DNA of 57,110 nt from NCBI GenBank assembly GCA_020523905.1, contig JAJAPZ010000013.1, forward strand, positions 1-57,110, written 5' to 3'. This document shows, one piece after another, positions 16,782-24,056 of this stretch; the first letter of the stretch is position 1, and every line of letters begins with the position of its first letter. This stretch comes from Candidatus Obscuribacterium magneticum (lineage in GTDB: Bacteria; Elusimicrobiota; Elusimicrobia; F11). The notes beneath the pieces are model-generated. The model made no database searches. It saw only the letters and a list, made by a program, of their open reading frames with translations, and was not told where the DNA came from. A program made the position numbers and the translations under genes.

Positions 16782-17528
16782 TTAGTGCGGGTGCAGGCTC
16801 GCACCCACAAAAATCGCCGACAAAAGCGTGAAGATATAAGCCTGTAAAAGAACGATAAAAATCTCCAACAGCTCGAGCCCCAAAGCCGCCAACACAGATT
16901 CCGGTGCGATTAGAAACGATCCAGAGATAAAAATCAAAGAAAGGAAGGCCAATATTACAATATGGCCCGCGATCATGTTCGCAAAAAGACGGATACACAA
17001 GGCAAAGCTCCGCGTTAACAGACCTAAAATTTCCAGCGGAAGGATGAGAATGGCGACGGGCCAGGGAATTCCGTGAGGGATGAAATTTTTAAAGTGCTGA
17101 AGGACGCCAAAGCGGCGGATGCCGGCGAAATTGATCAGAAAAAACGTGCAGAGGGCGAGGGTGGCGGTGACCGATATATTCCCCGTGGCGGTGGCGGCCC
17201 CGGGGACCAGACCCAACAGGCCGGCCACCAAAATGAAGAAAAAAACGGAGAGAAAGTAGGGTAGGTAGGGCCGGCCCTCTTCGCCGGTATTGGGCAAAAC
17301 CACTTCATCCCGGATGAACACGACCGTCGCCTCCAGCATATTGCGAAACCCGGATGGCACGAGAGGCCAGGACCGTGCAAAAAGGGGCAGGGTAACGGCC
17401 AGCATACCCGCCGAGGCCCACAGCATGGTCACGTGTTTGGTGACGGGCAACGGGAACCCCAAAATCTGCACCACCGGCCCGAGGGGGTGATCGAGAACGT
17501 GATGCTCGAGGATTTTAAGGAAATCCAT
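16782..17528 (-). CDS. atpB: F-type ATP synthase a subunit
   Basis: The membrane stator with the proton half-channels. 248 residues and at least five hydrophobic segments. The essential arginine is R180 in SFALCIRLFANMIAGH. Conserved features around it include LLTRSFALCIRLFANM and the C-terminal LLEIFIVLLQAYIFTLLSAIF. The ATG is chosen one codon after an in-frame TTG; it overlaps the atpI stop as TGATG, so the two are coupled. It lies 13 bases upstream of atpE. Confidence 0.95.
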   Translation of the reverse strand: MDFLKILEHHVLDHPLGPVVQILGFPLPVTKHVTMLWASAGMLAVTLPLFARSWPLVPSGFRNMLEATVVFIRDEVVLPNTGEEGRPYLPYFLSVFFFILVAGLLGLVPGAATATGNISVTATLALCTFFLINFAGIRRFGVLQHFKNFIPHGIPWPVAILILPLEILGLLTRSFALCIRLFANMIAGHIVILAFLSLIFISGSFLIAPESVLAALGLELLEIFIVLLQAYIFTLLSAIFVGASLHPH

Positions 17529-17884
17529 CAAGCCTTCCGGAAAATAACCGTCGATTCAATCAGCATAAAAAGGGTGGTCGCCATCACCAGAGAAATGAGC
17601 GTGGCAACGAAATGCAGGCTCGTGTACGAATAAACGATGAAAGCGGTCGCTGCAAAAACAATCAGCCGGAAAAGGATCCCCCCACCCCACACCCAGTAAA
17701 AATAGGGCCGCTTGAGAGCCCACTTCAAGGCGCCCATGGAAATAACGGTCTGGGCCAAGGCGATCAAAACGCCCACCTGAATGCCCGCCTGGATTGACGG
17801 TGGAAATCGGACCCGGCGCGAAACGAAAAACACCAATAAAGTGATGATGAGGGGGGCCATAAGGCCCCAGGTTTTCTTTTTCAC
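17528..17884 (-). CDS. atpI: AtpI-like ATP synthase assembly protein
   Basis: 118 residues with four hydrophobic segments (about 7..22, 33..52, 63..83 and 90..110) and basic loops, the layout of AtpI proteins that help assemble the c-ring or supply Mg2+. The charged cluster RRVRF follows the first segment. It starts with GTG, overlapping the stop of the upstream atpZ-like gene (GTGA), and its own stop overlaps the atpB start. Position and membrane plan rather than sharp motifs support the call. Confidence 0.8.
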   Translation of the reverse strand: MKKKTWGLMAPLIITLLVFFVSRRVRFPPSIQAGIQVGVLIALAQTVISMGALKWALKRPYFYWVWGGGILFRLIVFAATAFIVYSYTSLHFVATLISLVMATTLFMLIESTVIFRKA

Positions 17885-18141
17885 AGGGTCTGCCTCGAAA
17901 AGTGTTTCAAAAAATTATAGAGGCCGACTCCCAAACCGATAAAAGACCCGATGAGCGTTCCCCACGGCAGAGTCCCTTTCGCTTTATCGATGCGATAACC
18001 GATGTAGAAGCCGATCAAGAGTGTGAGGGCGAGTTGGGTTCCTTCGTAGGCCTGGGCCCACGGGCTTTCCCCGGAGCTTTTTCCCCGGGAGGGGTCCCGT
18101 TGCGGAGCGGGCGGCGCCTTCTTTTCAGAACTCTGGACGAT
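17881..18141 (-). CDS. atpZ: AtpZ-like small membrane protein with no standard start codon
   Basis: Too short for a standard ORF call. The frame encodes ESPWAQAYEGTQLALTLLIGFYIGYRIDKAKGTLPWGTLIGSFIGLGVGLYNFLKHFSRQTL, the two-helix pattern of AtpZ/AtpQ-type subunits that precede atpI in many operons, ending on the stop that overlaps atpI. Between the previous in-frame stop and the first helix there is no ATG, GTG or TTG. The only plausible initiator is an ATC at 18139..18141, preceded by GGGTGG, which would give 86 residues. Without it, an undetected sequencing error would have to be assumed. It is the first gene of the ATP synthase operon. Confidence 0.7.
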   Translation of the reverse strand: MVQSSEKKAPPAPQRDPSRGKSSGESPWAQAYEGTQLALTLLIGFYIGYRIDKAKGTLPWGTLIGSFIGLGVGLYNFLKHFSRQTL

Positions 18142-18180
18142 GGGATTCCACCCACAATTGAAGCCTAAAAATCACTGGGG

Positions 18181-18186
18181 ATTGTA
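18181..18186 (-). promoter_or_regulatory. Likely ATP synthase operon promoter (extended -10)
   Basis: Read on the minus strand, TGTTACAAT gives a -10 box TACAAT with an extended TG motif; the -35 region is poor, as is usual for extended -10 promoters. A start point near 18174 would leave a leader of about 33 bases before the ATC start of the atpZ-like gene. It is the only convincing promoter between this operon and the divergent HEAT gene. Confidence 0.5.
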
Positions 18187-18188
18187 AC

Positions 18189-18212
18189 AAAAATCGGCCT
18201 GTGAAAGCCGAT
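18189..18212 (-). terminator. Hairpin with T-run just upstream of the ATP synthase promoter
   Basis: On the minus strand ATCGGC-TTTCACAG-GCCGAT is followed by TTTTT. It looks like a small intrinsic terminator and would stop antisense reading from the HEAT gene into the ATP synthase operon. It touches the -10 box, so a regulatory role is also possible. Confidence 0.45.
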
Positions 18213-18239
18213 CGAAAATTTCATAGACTCGAAATCCTC

Positions 18240-18968
18240 ATGCCGACGATTGTCATTGCGAGCGAAGTCCGTCATTCCGGCGAAAGCCGTCATTCCGGCG
18301 AAAGCCGTCATTCCGGCGAAAGCCGGAATCCAGGTCTTAAACACTCTCCTAAATTCAGGCTTAAAAACTGGATACCGGCTTGCGCCGGTATGACGGTCCT
18401 GTTTCTCATCGGCTGCAGCCGGATCCCCTTCTCGGACAGGCTTCTATCCCCCGATCCGGCCGTCCAGGGCAAGGCCCTAAAAAAACTGGGGACCATGGCC
18501 TCGGCCAAGAAGGCGACCCTCGTGCCCCCGCTCATAAACGCCCTCGCCAGCAACGACAACGACCTGGTCTCCCGGGCCGAGGAAGCCCTGGTGACGATCG
18601 GCCCCGAAGCGGTGTCGAACCTGGCCCAAACCCTTCAAAATTCAGATCCCTTTGTCCGGCTGAAAGCCACGGAATCTCTTTCCCGCATCGGCCCCGCCGC
18701 CTACACGGCCGTGCCGGAAATCATCCGGGCTGTCCAGGACACACATCCTCTCGTCCGCGAAGAAGCGGTCTTCGCCCTTGAAAAAATCGGGGCCACCGGA
18801 TCCGAAGCGATCATGGTCCTTGGGAAAGCGCTGGAAGATCAAAGCGAAGACGTCAGGGCTGCGGCGAAAGAGGTTTTGGAGCGGATCGGAACCGACGAAG
18901 CGAAGCAAGCCCTCAAAAAAGCCATCAAGAAAAAGCCCACCTTTAAATCAACTAAAAAAGCGGCCTGA
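18240..18968 (+). CDS. HEAT-repeat protein with repeat-derived N-terminus and internal lipobox
   Basis: About 242 residues from the ATG at 18240 (a GTG at 18201 would add 13). The C-terminal 170 residues form five or so HEAT-like repeats (for example DNDLVSRAEEALVTIGPEAV and HPLVREEAVFALEKIG), giving an alpha-solenoid for protein contacts. The front is made of palindromic repeat DNA, giving three tandem SRHSGE units and then WIPACAGMT. Directly after comes VLFLIGC, a good lipobox whose cysteine would be residue 59. So the gene may originally have encoded a lipoprotein whose signal peptide was broken by the repeat. The last 21 bases overlap the convergent AAA+ gene. The tail is lysine-rich. 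Confidence 0.7.
   Translation: MPTIVIASEVRHSGESRHSGESRHSGESRNPGLKHSPKFRLKNWIPACAGMTVLFLIGCSRIPFSDRLLSPDPAVQGKALKKLGTMASAKKATLVPPLINALASNDNDLVSRAEEALVTIGPEAVSNLAQTLQNSDPFVRLKATESLSRIGPAAYTAVPEIIRAVQDTHPLVREEAVFALEKIGATGSEAIMVLGKALEDQSEDVRAAAKEVLERIGTDEAKQALKKAIKKKPTFKSTKKAA
18252..18394. repeat. Palindromic repeat with three tandem 18-bp units at the HEAT gene start
   Basis: GTCATTGCGAGCGAAGTCC is followed by three head-to-tail copies of the unit cgtcattccggcgaaagc, then a core and a closing stem CCGGCTTGCGCCGGTATGAC. It occupies the beginning of the HEAT coding sequence and supplies its first 50-odd codons. Confidence 0.85.
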
Positions 18969-20093
18969 CCAAAGCTCTTCTAAGAACACCTTCCAGGGAA
19001 GAATTTCTATGTTTTTATCAACGCGGCGGGGCTCTTTTTCCATGCTGACAACGACGCAATTCTTAACCGGTCCGTCCTCAAGAAGGGCTGCTAAAGAGCG
19101 CGTTTCCCCTTCATGAACACGAGAAGAAGCTTTTATTTCCAGGGCGAGCTTCTTATCCCCCAAAATGAAATCGACCTCCTGCCCGGCGCTTGTCCGCCAG
19201 TAACAAATCGGCAGATCGGGATTGACATATGCCTGATACGCCTTCAATTCCATTAAAATATAGTGTTCGAATGATTTCCCAAATTCGGGCGTCCCCACGC
19301 TCGGCTTGCGCCCGATCAGATAATTGGCAAGACCGACATCGAACAGATAGAACTTCTCGGTGATAATCATGCGCCGCGTTTTCGACTTCTTCCAAGGGGA
19401 AATCCGGAATCCCAGCAGCGTATCCTCCAGAATATCGAAATAGGCGCGAACCGTCCGCTGCGACAACCCCACTTCCCGTGCCACGTTCGTGTAATTTAAT
19501 AGCTCACTGCTCGTCAAGGCGGCCACACGCAGGAACTCAGAAAAAGAGGGGATATCCCGGGCCACGGCTTCCGCGGCTATTTCCTCCTTCAGATAATCGG
19601 CCACGTAGGCACGCAAATCCTCCAACGGATTCGGCGAAAGAAAATGAGGCGGTAAAAGGCCTGAGACCATAACGCGCTCCAGATCAAATCCCTCGACTTC
19701 GAAGACGGACAAGGGGGTCATGGTCCGGCGCCAGGCCCTTCCGGCCAGAAGATTGGCGTGCCCCTGCCGGAGTTTCCGGGCGCTGGAACCTGTGAGGAGA
19801 AAGCTTAAGCCTTTGTTTTCGATAAGCCAGTGAACTTCATCCAGAAGGGGAGGGGTTTTTTGAACCTCATCAATAACGATGAGGCCCCGGTGGCTTGAAT
19901 ACCGTTCCCGGAGAAGGGCCGGGCGGCTCGCATATTCGGCGAAGACGTCCGTTTTCAACAGGTCAATGACCATGGCCTCCGGAAGGTGGAGATTAATCCA
20001 ATAACTTTTCCCCACCTTCCGAGGCCCCCACAAGAAGGCCGACTTCCCGCGGGGCAAATCCAGCTGAAAAAGCCTCTTGATAATTTTACACAT
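18948..20093 (-). CDS. AAA+ ATPase with DUF4143 C-terminal domain
   Basis: 381 residues. Walker A GPRKVGKS is at 23..30, Walker B LIVIDE at 71..76, and LLTGSSARKLRQG near 97..110 is the family's sensor-like motif. The C-terminal DUF4143 part has a winged-helix-like stretch (LNYTNVAREVGLSQRTVRAYFDILEDT) and then WRTSAGQEVDFILG...LALEIKAS, which resembles the D-ExK core of restriction-like nucleases. These predicted ATPases are widespread, often mobile, and of unknown target; a link to toxin-antitoxin or DNA maintenance is only guessed. It is convergent with the HEAT gene and preceded by an AT-rich promoter region with a palindrome. Confidence 0.85.
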   Translation of the reverse strand: MCKIIKRLFQLDLPRGKSAFLWGPRKVGKSYWINLHLPEAMVIDLLKTDVFAEYASRPALLRERYSSHRGLIVIDEVQKTPPLLDEVHWLIENKGLSFLLTGSSARKLRQGHANLLAGRAWRRTMTPLSVFEVEGFDLERVMVSGLLPPHFLSPNPLEDLRAYVADYLKEEIAAEAVARDIPSFSEFLRVAALTSSELLNYTNVAREVGLSQRTVRAYFDILEDTLLGFRISPWKKSKTRRMIITEKFYLFDVGLANYLIGRKPSVGTPEFGKSFEHYILMELKAYQAYVNPDLPICYWRTSAGQEVDFILGDKKLALEIKASSRVHEGETRSLAALLEDGPVKNCVVVSMEKEPRRVDKNIEILPWKVFLEELWSGRFFS

Positions 20094-20101
20094 GATGTAA
20101 T

Positions 20102-20115
20102 TTTATCTAGATAAA
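20102..20115 (-). promoter_or_regulatory. 14-bp perfect palindrome upstream of the AAA+ gene
   Basis: TTTATCTAGATAAA lies 9 bases before the start codon in an AT-rich stretch, a size and place suitable for a repressor site controlling this gene. The whole gap 20094..20146 is unusually AT-rich for this genome. Confidence 0.4.
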
Positions 20116-20146
20116 TTAACATAATCAATAAAAATATCCTTCTCTT

Positions 20147-21025
20147 CTAAAATGGCATTTCCGGGGCGTAGCTCACGTTCGGGAAGGGATTCGGCTGTGG
20201 AGGTTTCTGGAAGTCATAGTAAACGACCAACGCCTGCGAGAGCGTGTACATCCCCGTGTCGTAATGGAAATCCACCCATTGAATGGGGTGGGATTCCTTC
20301 TCTCCCATGCCGGTGCCGGCCTCCTGTTCCTCCACCATCCCTTCCGAGGCCGAATTTATTCCTCTGCGCGATCTCCCTTGTAAGGAGTCGGCCTCTTTTC
20401 TACACCCCCAAGACCACGGGCAGCAGGGCCGAGGGGTCGTGACATACATCGGATGTCTGTCAAAATAATCCTGCAGTTCTCTCTTGCTCCAAAAAAACGC
20501 GGCCCCGATGACGCCGCAATTGGCGGAGAGGTCCTTCCCCAGGACGTCCCCGCGCCACTCGGCGTAAGAAGCCGGCTTGTCGGTAAAGAAAAACCGCCTC
20601 AGTTCGCCGCCATTCACCTGCCAGCCGCGGAGGGTGATATAGGAGTAAGGCTCGAGGATCCACTTGTCGCCGTCGGCGATGCCGGAGGGTTTCCCCGTAA
20701 TCGTGTTAAGACCATCGACGGTGAGGTTGACCGCAACCCGCACCGGCAGCGGATTGTGGAGCCGGAGGGCATACCGCTCGCCCTTTCGCGCCGTAATAAA
20801 GGGCCGGCCGTTTTTCTGCTCTTCACCCTTCACCCCTCCCTCGTCACTTAGAACTTCGGCCCAGAACGCATACGCCTGCGTCCGGTGTTCGTAGGACGTA
20901 TGCCCATCTCGAATGAGGGTCAGGCGGTTCTCGATGGGGAACGTCTTAAGCGCCGCCTTGAGGGGCATTGAAGCCAGAAGCGGCCAGCCCAGCAAAATTG
21001 CCCACGTCGTCAAATTTATCTTCAT
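20147..21025 (-). CDS. Secreted protein of unknown function
   Basis: 292 residues. The start is set at an ATG with GGGAGG 8 bases upstream; a longer frame reaching to 21292 only reads intergenic sequence and the antisense of the next gene. The N-terminus is a clear signal peptide (MKINLTTWAILLGWPLLASMPLKA, cut after about residue 24), so it is periplasmic or outer-surface. A beta-rich middle has YALRLHNPLPVRVAVNLTVDGLNTITG and KWILEPYSYITLRGWQVNGG. I have seen this core in other secreted bacterial proteins, but know no function. Cysteines in PRPCCPWSWGC could form disulfides. It is divergent from the small membrane protein gene. Confidence 0.75.
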   Translation of the reverse strand: MKINLTTWAILLGWPLLASMPLKAALKTFPIENRLTLIRDGHTSYEHRTQAYAFWAEVLSDEGGVKGEEQKNGRPFITARKGERYALRLHNPLPVRVAVNLTVDGLNTITGKPSGIADGDKWILEPYSYITLRGWQVNGGELRRFFFTDKPASYAEWRGDVLGKDLSANCGVIGAAFFWSKRELQDYFDRHPMYVTTPRPCCPWSWGCRKEADSLQGRSRRGINSASEGMVEEQEAGTGMGEKESHPIQWVDFHYDTGMYTLSQALVVYYDFQKPPQPNPFPNVSYAPEMPF

Positions 21026-21128
21026 TGGAAGTTCCTCCCTTATTTCAATTCCCGTTTTTTCCGGGTTCAACCCGTTGGACCCCGTCGGTGGGGCTTTGTT
21101 CCCCCCTTTTTCTTCGCTTTTTCCCCCC

Positions 21129-21159
21129 CTTGTCACAGGAACATCACAAAACCCCTCTA
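21129..21159 (+). promoter_or_regulatory. Possible sigma-32-like promoter
   Basis: CTTGTCA (21129..21135), a 16-base spacer, then CCCCTCTA (21152..21159) resembles the heat-shock -35 CTTGAAA and -10 CCCCATNT. The C-run before the -35 also fits. It lies 30 bases before the start codon of the small membrane protein gene. No better sigma-70 boxes are seen in the same 163-bp gap. Confidence 0.3.
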
Positions 21160-21188
21160 GACTGGGAGGGACGGAAAGGAGGCTTTCC

Positions 21189-21599
21189 ATGTTCCAATTG
21201 AAGAGGACGCGCCATCTTGGGTATGAAGATTTGATGCGGGAAATCGCATTGATTGAGCAGCAGCTTCTCCGGGAGAACAGCGCCGCCGCCATGGATTTGA
21301 TGGTTTTGGAAGCGAAACTCCGGGAGCGCTTCCAGCTCTACGAAACCCGCACAGGTGATAAATCCACTGCCTCCGATGACACCGTCACTCTCGGCGAAGA
21401 GCTCAGCTTTGAAGATATACAGGCCCTCATCCCTCAGGAGTTGCCGCCATTCCCAACGTTCGAGCATTTCGAGCAGAAGAGAAAAAGACGGAATTTCAAA
21501 AAGACCTTGGGAATGGCGGCGGTCTTCGCAGTGGTCACCGCCCTCGGTGTTTTCGGATTGGCCTCGATCCTCCAGATCATTTTGACCTGGCTCGCTTGA
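21189..21599 (+). CDS. Small coiled-coil membrane protein of unknown function
   Basis: 136 residues, unrecognised. A helical, heptad-like first part (LGYEDLMREIALIEQQLLRENSAAAMDLMVLEAKLRERF) is followed by an acidic linker, then basic KRKRRNFKK and one membrane helix at about 109..132, leaving the bulk in the cytoplasm. The ATG is chosen because AAAGGAGG lies about 7 bases upstream; a longer frame reaching back to 20913 runs through the divergent promoter region. It could be a membrane-tethered adaptor or regulator of the secreted protein next door; this is inference from the divergent arrangement. Confidence 0.65.
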   Translation: MFQLKRTRHLGYEDLMREIALIEQQLLRENSAAAMDLMVLEAKLRERFQLYETRTGDKSTASDDTVTLGEELSFEDIQALIPQELPPFPTFEHFEQKRKRRNFKKTLGMAAVFAVVTALGVFGLASILQIILTWLA

Positions 21600-21663
21600 C
21601 TCTTCTTTTTCACCCCGCCCGTTAATGCCTTCCGTATAGTCTTTTGCTAAAGTGACTTTATGG

Positions 21664-21788
21664 CATGGCGAGCGAAGCCATCTTAGTATCCTAAATCCCG
21701 CGAAAGCAGGAATCCAGTCCGGTGTTCACGTCCTGGATTCCTGCTTTCGCGGGATTGCATTTCGCACTTCGCGCTCCCTCGCAATGAC
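21664..21788. repeat. Palindromic repeat upstream of serS
   Basis: Outer ATGGCGAGCGAAGCCATC and CGCAATGAC ends surround a near-perfect inverted pair, AATCCCGCGAAAGCAGGAATCC and its complement, with the core CCGGTGTTCACGTCC. It ends 11 bases before the serS start codon, so serS must be read through it or start transcription within it. Confidence 0.8.
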
Positions 21789-21799
21789 ATCTGAACACT

Positions 21800-23092
21800 A
21801 TGCTCGATATCAAACTCATCCGCGATAACCCCGACCTCGTCCGCAAAGGCTTGCAAGACCGCGGCGGGCGGTATTTGCCAGACCTGGAGAAGGCCATCCA
21901 AAAGGACAAGGAGTGGCGCCAGCTCGTGACGGAGCTCGATCAGCTCCGCGCCAAAAGAAACGCCAACGCCGACGCCGTCGGAAAATTAAAGAAGGAAAAA
22001 AAGGACGCCTCCCTGCTCCTCAAGGAAATAGAGGGCGTCAAGGCCCAGCTCAAGGAAAAAGAGGAGAAGGAAACAGCCTTCACGAAGGACCTCGAAGAGC
22101 TGCTCCTCGGCCTGCCCAACCTTCCCGACAAGAGCGTCCCCCTCGGCCAGGGGCCCAAGGAGAACAAGGTCGTCCGGGAAGGCGGCAAAAAAGTCACCCC
22201 CCCCTTCACCCCCAAAGACCACCACGACCTGGGAACGAGTTTGGGAATCCTGGATTTTGAAACCGGAGCGAAGCTTTCGGGGGCCCGCTTCGCCCTTCTT
22301 CGCGGGGACGGGGCCCGGTTGGAGCGGGCCATCGCCAATTTCATGATCGACCTCCACACCAAGGAGCACGGCTACACCGAAATCCAGCCGCCCTACCTCG
22401 TGAGCGCCAACACGATGAAAAACACGGGCCAGCTCCCCAAATTCGAGGAAGAACTCTACAAATGCAAAGACGACGACCTCTACCTCATCCCCACCTCCGA
22501 AGTCTCCCTGGCCAATCTCCTGCAGGAGAAAACGGTGGATGAAAAGGAGCTGCCCCTGGCGGTGACGGCCCTGACCCCCTGCTTCCGCCGCGAAGCCGGC
22601 TCCTATGGGAAAGACGTCCGCGGCCTCATCCGCAACCACCAGTTCGACAAGGTGGAGCTGGTGCGCTTCTGCCGGATGGAAGATTCCTTAAAAGAGCTGG
22701 AGCTTTTGACGAAGCACGCCGAAGAGGTGCTCAAGCGGCTGGAACTCCCCTATCGCGTCGTGGCCCTTTGCACGGCGGACCTAGGCTTTGCCTCCGCCAA
22801 AACCTACGACCTGGAAGTGTGGATGCCGGGCGAGAAGGCCTGGCGGGAGATCTCCTCCTGCTCCACCTGCGGCGATTTTCAGGCGCGCCGGATGAACTTC
22901 AAAGTCGTCAAAGACAAGAAGCGGGAGTTCGGCTGCACCTTGAACGGCTCCGGCCTCGCCGTCGGCCGCACCCTGGCCGCCGTTTTGGAAAACGGCCAAC
23001 AACCCGACGGCAGCATCAACATCCCCAAAGCCCTCCACCCCTTCTTCGGTGGGGCCCAAATCCCCCCCCTCCCGACGAAAAAGTCCTTGTAA
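21800..23092 (+). CDS. serS: Serine--tRNA ligase
   Basis: Charges tRNA-Ser (and tRNA-Sec) with serine in the cytoplasm. 430 residues, full length. The N-terminal coiled-coil arm that holds the tRNA variable loop runs about 30..105. Class II motifs are clear: the serine-binding TSE at 232..234, motif 2 FRREAGSYGKDVRGLIRNHQFDKVEL at 262..287, and motif 3 GSGLAVGRTLAAVLENGQQPDGSINIPKAL near 388. The start codon is preceded by a palindromic repeat and has only a weak ribosome binding site. The stop overlaps the -35 box of the next operon. Confidence 0.97.
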   Translation: MLDIKLIRDNPDLVRKGLQDRGGRYLPDLEKAIQKDKEWRQLVTELDQLRAKRNANADAVGKLKKEKKDASLLLKEIEGVKAQLKEKEEKETAFTKDLEELLLGLPNLPDKSVPLGQGPKENKVVREGGKKVTPPFTPKDHHDLGTSLGILDFETGAKLSGARFALLRGDGARLERAIANFMIDLHTKEHGYTEIQPPYLVSANTMKNTGQLPKFEEELYKCKDDDLYLIPTSEVSLANLLQEKTVDEKELPLAVTALTPCFRREAGSYGKDVRGLIRNHQFDKVELVRFCRMEDSLKELELLTKHAEEVLKRLELPYRVVALCTADLGFASAKTYDLEVWMPGEKAWREISSCSTCGDFQARRMNFKVVKDKKREFGCTLNGSGLAVGRTLAAVLENGQQPDGSINIPKALHPFFGGAQIPPLPTKKSL

Positions 23093-23141
23093 CGAAGAGC
23101 TCATCTGCGGTATACTTATGGTATAACCGCGGTATAACCGC
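23087..23141 (+). promoter_or_regulatory. Promoter and operator of the RHH-MazF operon
   Basis: -35 TTGTAA (23087..23092, overlapping the serS stop), an 18-base spacer, and -10 TATACT (23111..23116). The -10 lies in a nest of repeats: GCGGTATAC facing GTATAACCGC (23107..23130) and a second GGTATAACCGC directly after. Such repeats around the -10 box fit autorepression by the RHH antitoxin encoded just downstream. Confidence 0.55.
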
Positions 23142-23161
23142 ATCAGGAAGGAACCCCTCCC

Positions 23162-23416
23162 ATGGCTAGAATGATAAAGACAGCTGTTTCCATACCAAAA
23201 GAGGACTTTAAGATTGTGGAGTCACTCCGGAAAAAAACGGGGAAGACCCGCAGCCAAATTATCGTCGAAGCGTTCCACAGTTGGCTGAGAGAAATCCGCA
23301 TGAAAGAACTGGACGATCAATATGAAGAAGGCTACCGGAAGCAACCCGAAGATCCCAGGGAAGTTGAAGCCTTTTTTAAAGTTGGCTTGGAGACATGGGG
23401 AAAGGAGAAGTGGTAA
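23162..23416 (+). CDS. Ribbon-helix-helix antitoxin (MazE-like)
   Basis: 84 residues. The N-terminal KTAVSIPKEDFKIVESLRKKTGKTRSQIIVEAFHSWL is a ribbon-helix-helix domain: a short strand that binds DNA followed by two helices for dimerisation. The acidic C-terminus (DDQYEEGYRKQPEDPREVEAFF) is the usual toxin-wrapping tail. Together with the next gene it forms a type II toxin-antitoxin pair. Start: ATG 8 bases after AAGGA. The stop TAA shares its last base with the toxin ATG (TAATG), so the two are coupled. Repression through the repeats in its promoter is likely. Confidence 0.85.
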   Translation: MARMIKTAVSIPKEDFKIVESLRKKTGKTRSQIIVEAFHSWLREIRMKELDDQYEEGYRKQPEDPREVEAFFKVGLETWGKEKW

Positions 23417-23730
23417 TGCAACGCGGCGAAGTGTGGTGGGCAAATCTCCCCTCCCCTTTCGGACGACGCCCTGTCGTTCTCATTTCACGAGATCGAGCCA
23501 TCCGAGTTAGAAACTCCGTTACCGTTGCTCAACTTACGAGCACTCAAAGGAATCTTCACACCGAGGTTCGCGTGGGTCCGGAGGACGGTCTCCCCAAGGA
23601 ATGCGTTATCAATTGCGACACTCTCCACACCATTCATAAAAGCCTTCTTTCCAACCGCATCACACTTCTTTCTCAATCGAAACGTGGGGCGTTGAATTAC
23701 GCCTTGCGGTTCGCTCTCGATCTGCTTTAA
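23416..23730 (+). CDS. MazF/PemK-family toxin (endoribonuclease)
   Basis: 104 residues, normal length for the family. MazF toxins cut mRNA at short motifs and are neutralised by the upstream antitoxin. Hallmarks: QRGEVWWANLP at the start, then GRRPVVLISRD (conserved Arg of the active site), LTST, and a C-terminal PKECVINCDTLHTI with the family's conserved core. The ATG at 23416 overlaps the antitoxin stop, with AAAGGAG about 10 bases upstream; a longer start at 23395 is less likely because it lies inside the antitoxin gene without such a site. The stop in turn overlaps the start of a third gene. Confidence 0.9.
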   Translation: MQRGEVWWANLPSPFGRRPVVLISRDRAIRVRNSVTVAQLTSTQRNLHTEVRVGPEDGLPKECVINCDTLHTIHKSLLSNRITLLSQSKRGALNYALRFALDLL

Positions 23731-24047
23731 TGATGCCAAAAAATACCATTTCAATTTTTCTACTCAGTTTCCTTATCTTTTGCAGCCCTTCTTTCGGGAA
23801 AATCCGTGAAGGGGTCGGGGCTCCCGAAAAGAAGACGACGGTTTCATCCCAGAACAAAAAGACGGACGCCAAACCACGAAAATACAAGTTGGGAGGGGTG
23901 AAGGATGAAAGTTCGATGGACGGCTGGCAAAAAACGGGGCGGTTTCTTTTGACGGTCGGAAGCTTGGGGATTCTGGCCATCACTCCCGGAGCGAGCTTCA
24001 GCTTTTCATCGGGCGGAACGTCGGTTCAAATCAACAAAAGGCGCTAG
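23730..24047 (+). CDS. Small secreted protein coupled to the mazF gene
   Basis: 105 residues, unrecognised. A signal peptide (KNTISIFLLSFLIFCSPSFG) precedes a short charged, lysine-rich linker and a C-terminal hydrophobic and glycine/serine-rich stretch (TGRFLLTVGSLGILAITPGASFSFSSGGTS). The cysteine in FCSPSFG is not placed as a normal lipobox. The start ATG shares a base with the toxin stop (TAATG), and a second ATG follows at once. It may be a true third operon member or an unrelated gene that happens to abut; an envelope location is the only clear inference. The stop is just before a palindromic repeat. Confidence 0.6.
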   Translation: MMPKNTISIFLLSFLIFCSPSFGKIREGVGAPEKKTTVSSQNKKTDAKPRKYKLGGVKDESSMDGWQKTGRFLLTVGSLGILAITPGASFSFSSGGTSVQINKRR

Positions 24048-24056
24048 GCACTTTTC

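Noticed and set aside
18270..18330. CRISPR-like tandem units at the HEAT gene start
   Set aside because: The 18-bp units are directly adjacent with no spacers and belong to the palindromic repeat family.
20147..21292. 381-residue frame for the secreted protein
   Set aside because: The extra N-terminus crosses the divergent gap and the opposite gene; the internal ATG has a ribosome binding site and a signal peptide.
20913..21599. 228-residue frame for the small membrane protein
   Set aside because: Its first 92 codons lie on the antisense of the secreted-protein gene; the ATG at 21189 follows AAAGGAGG.
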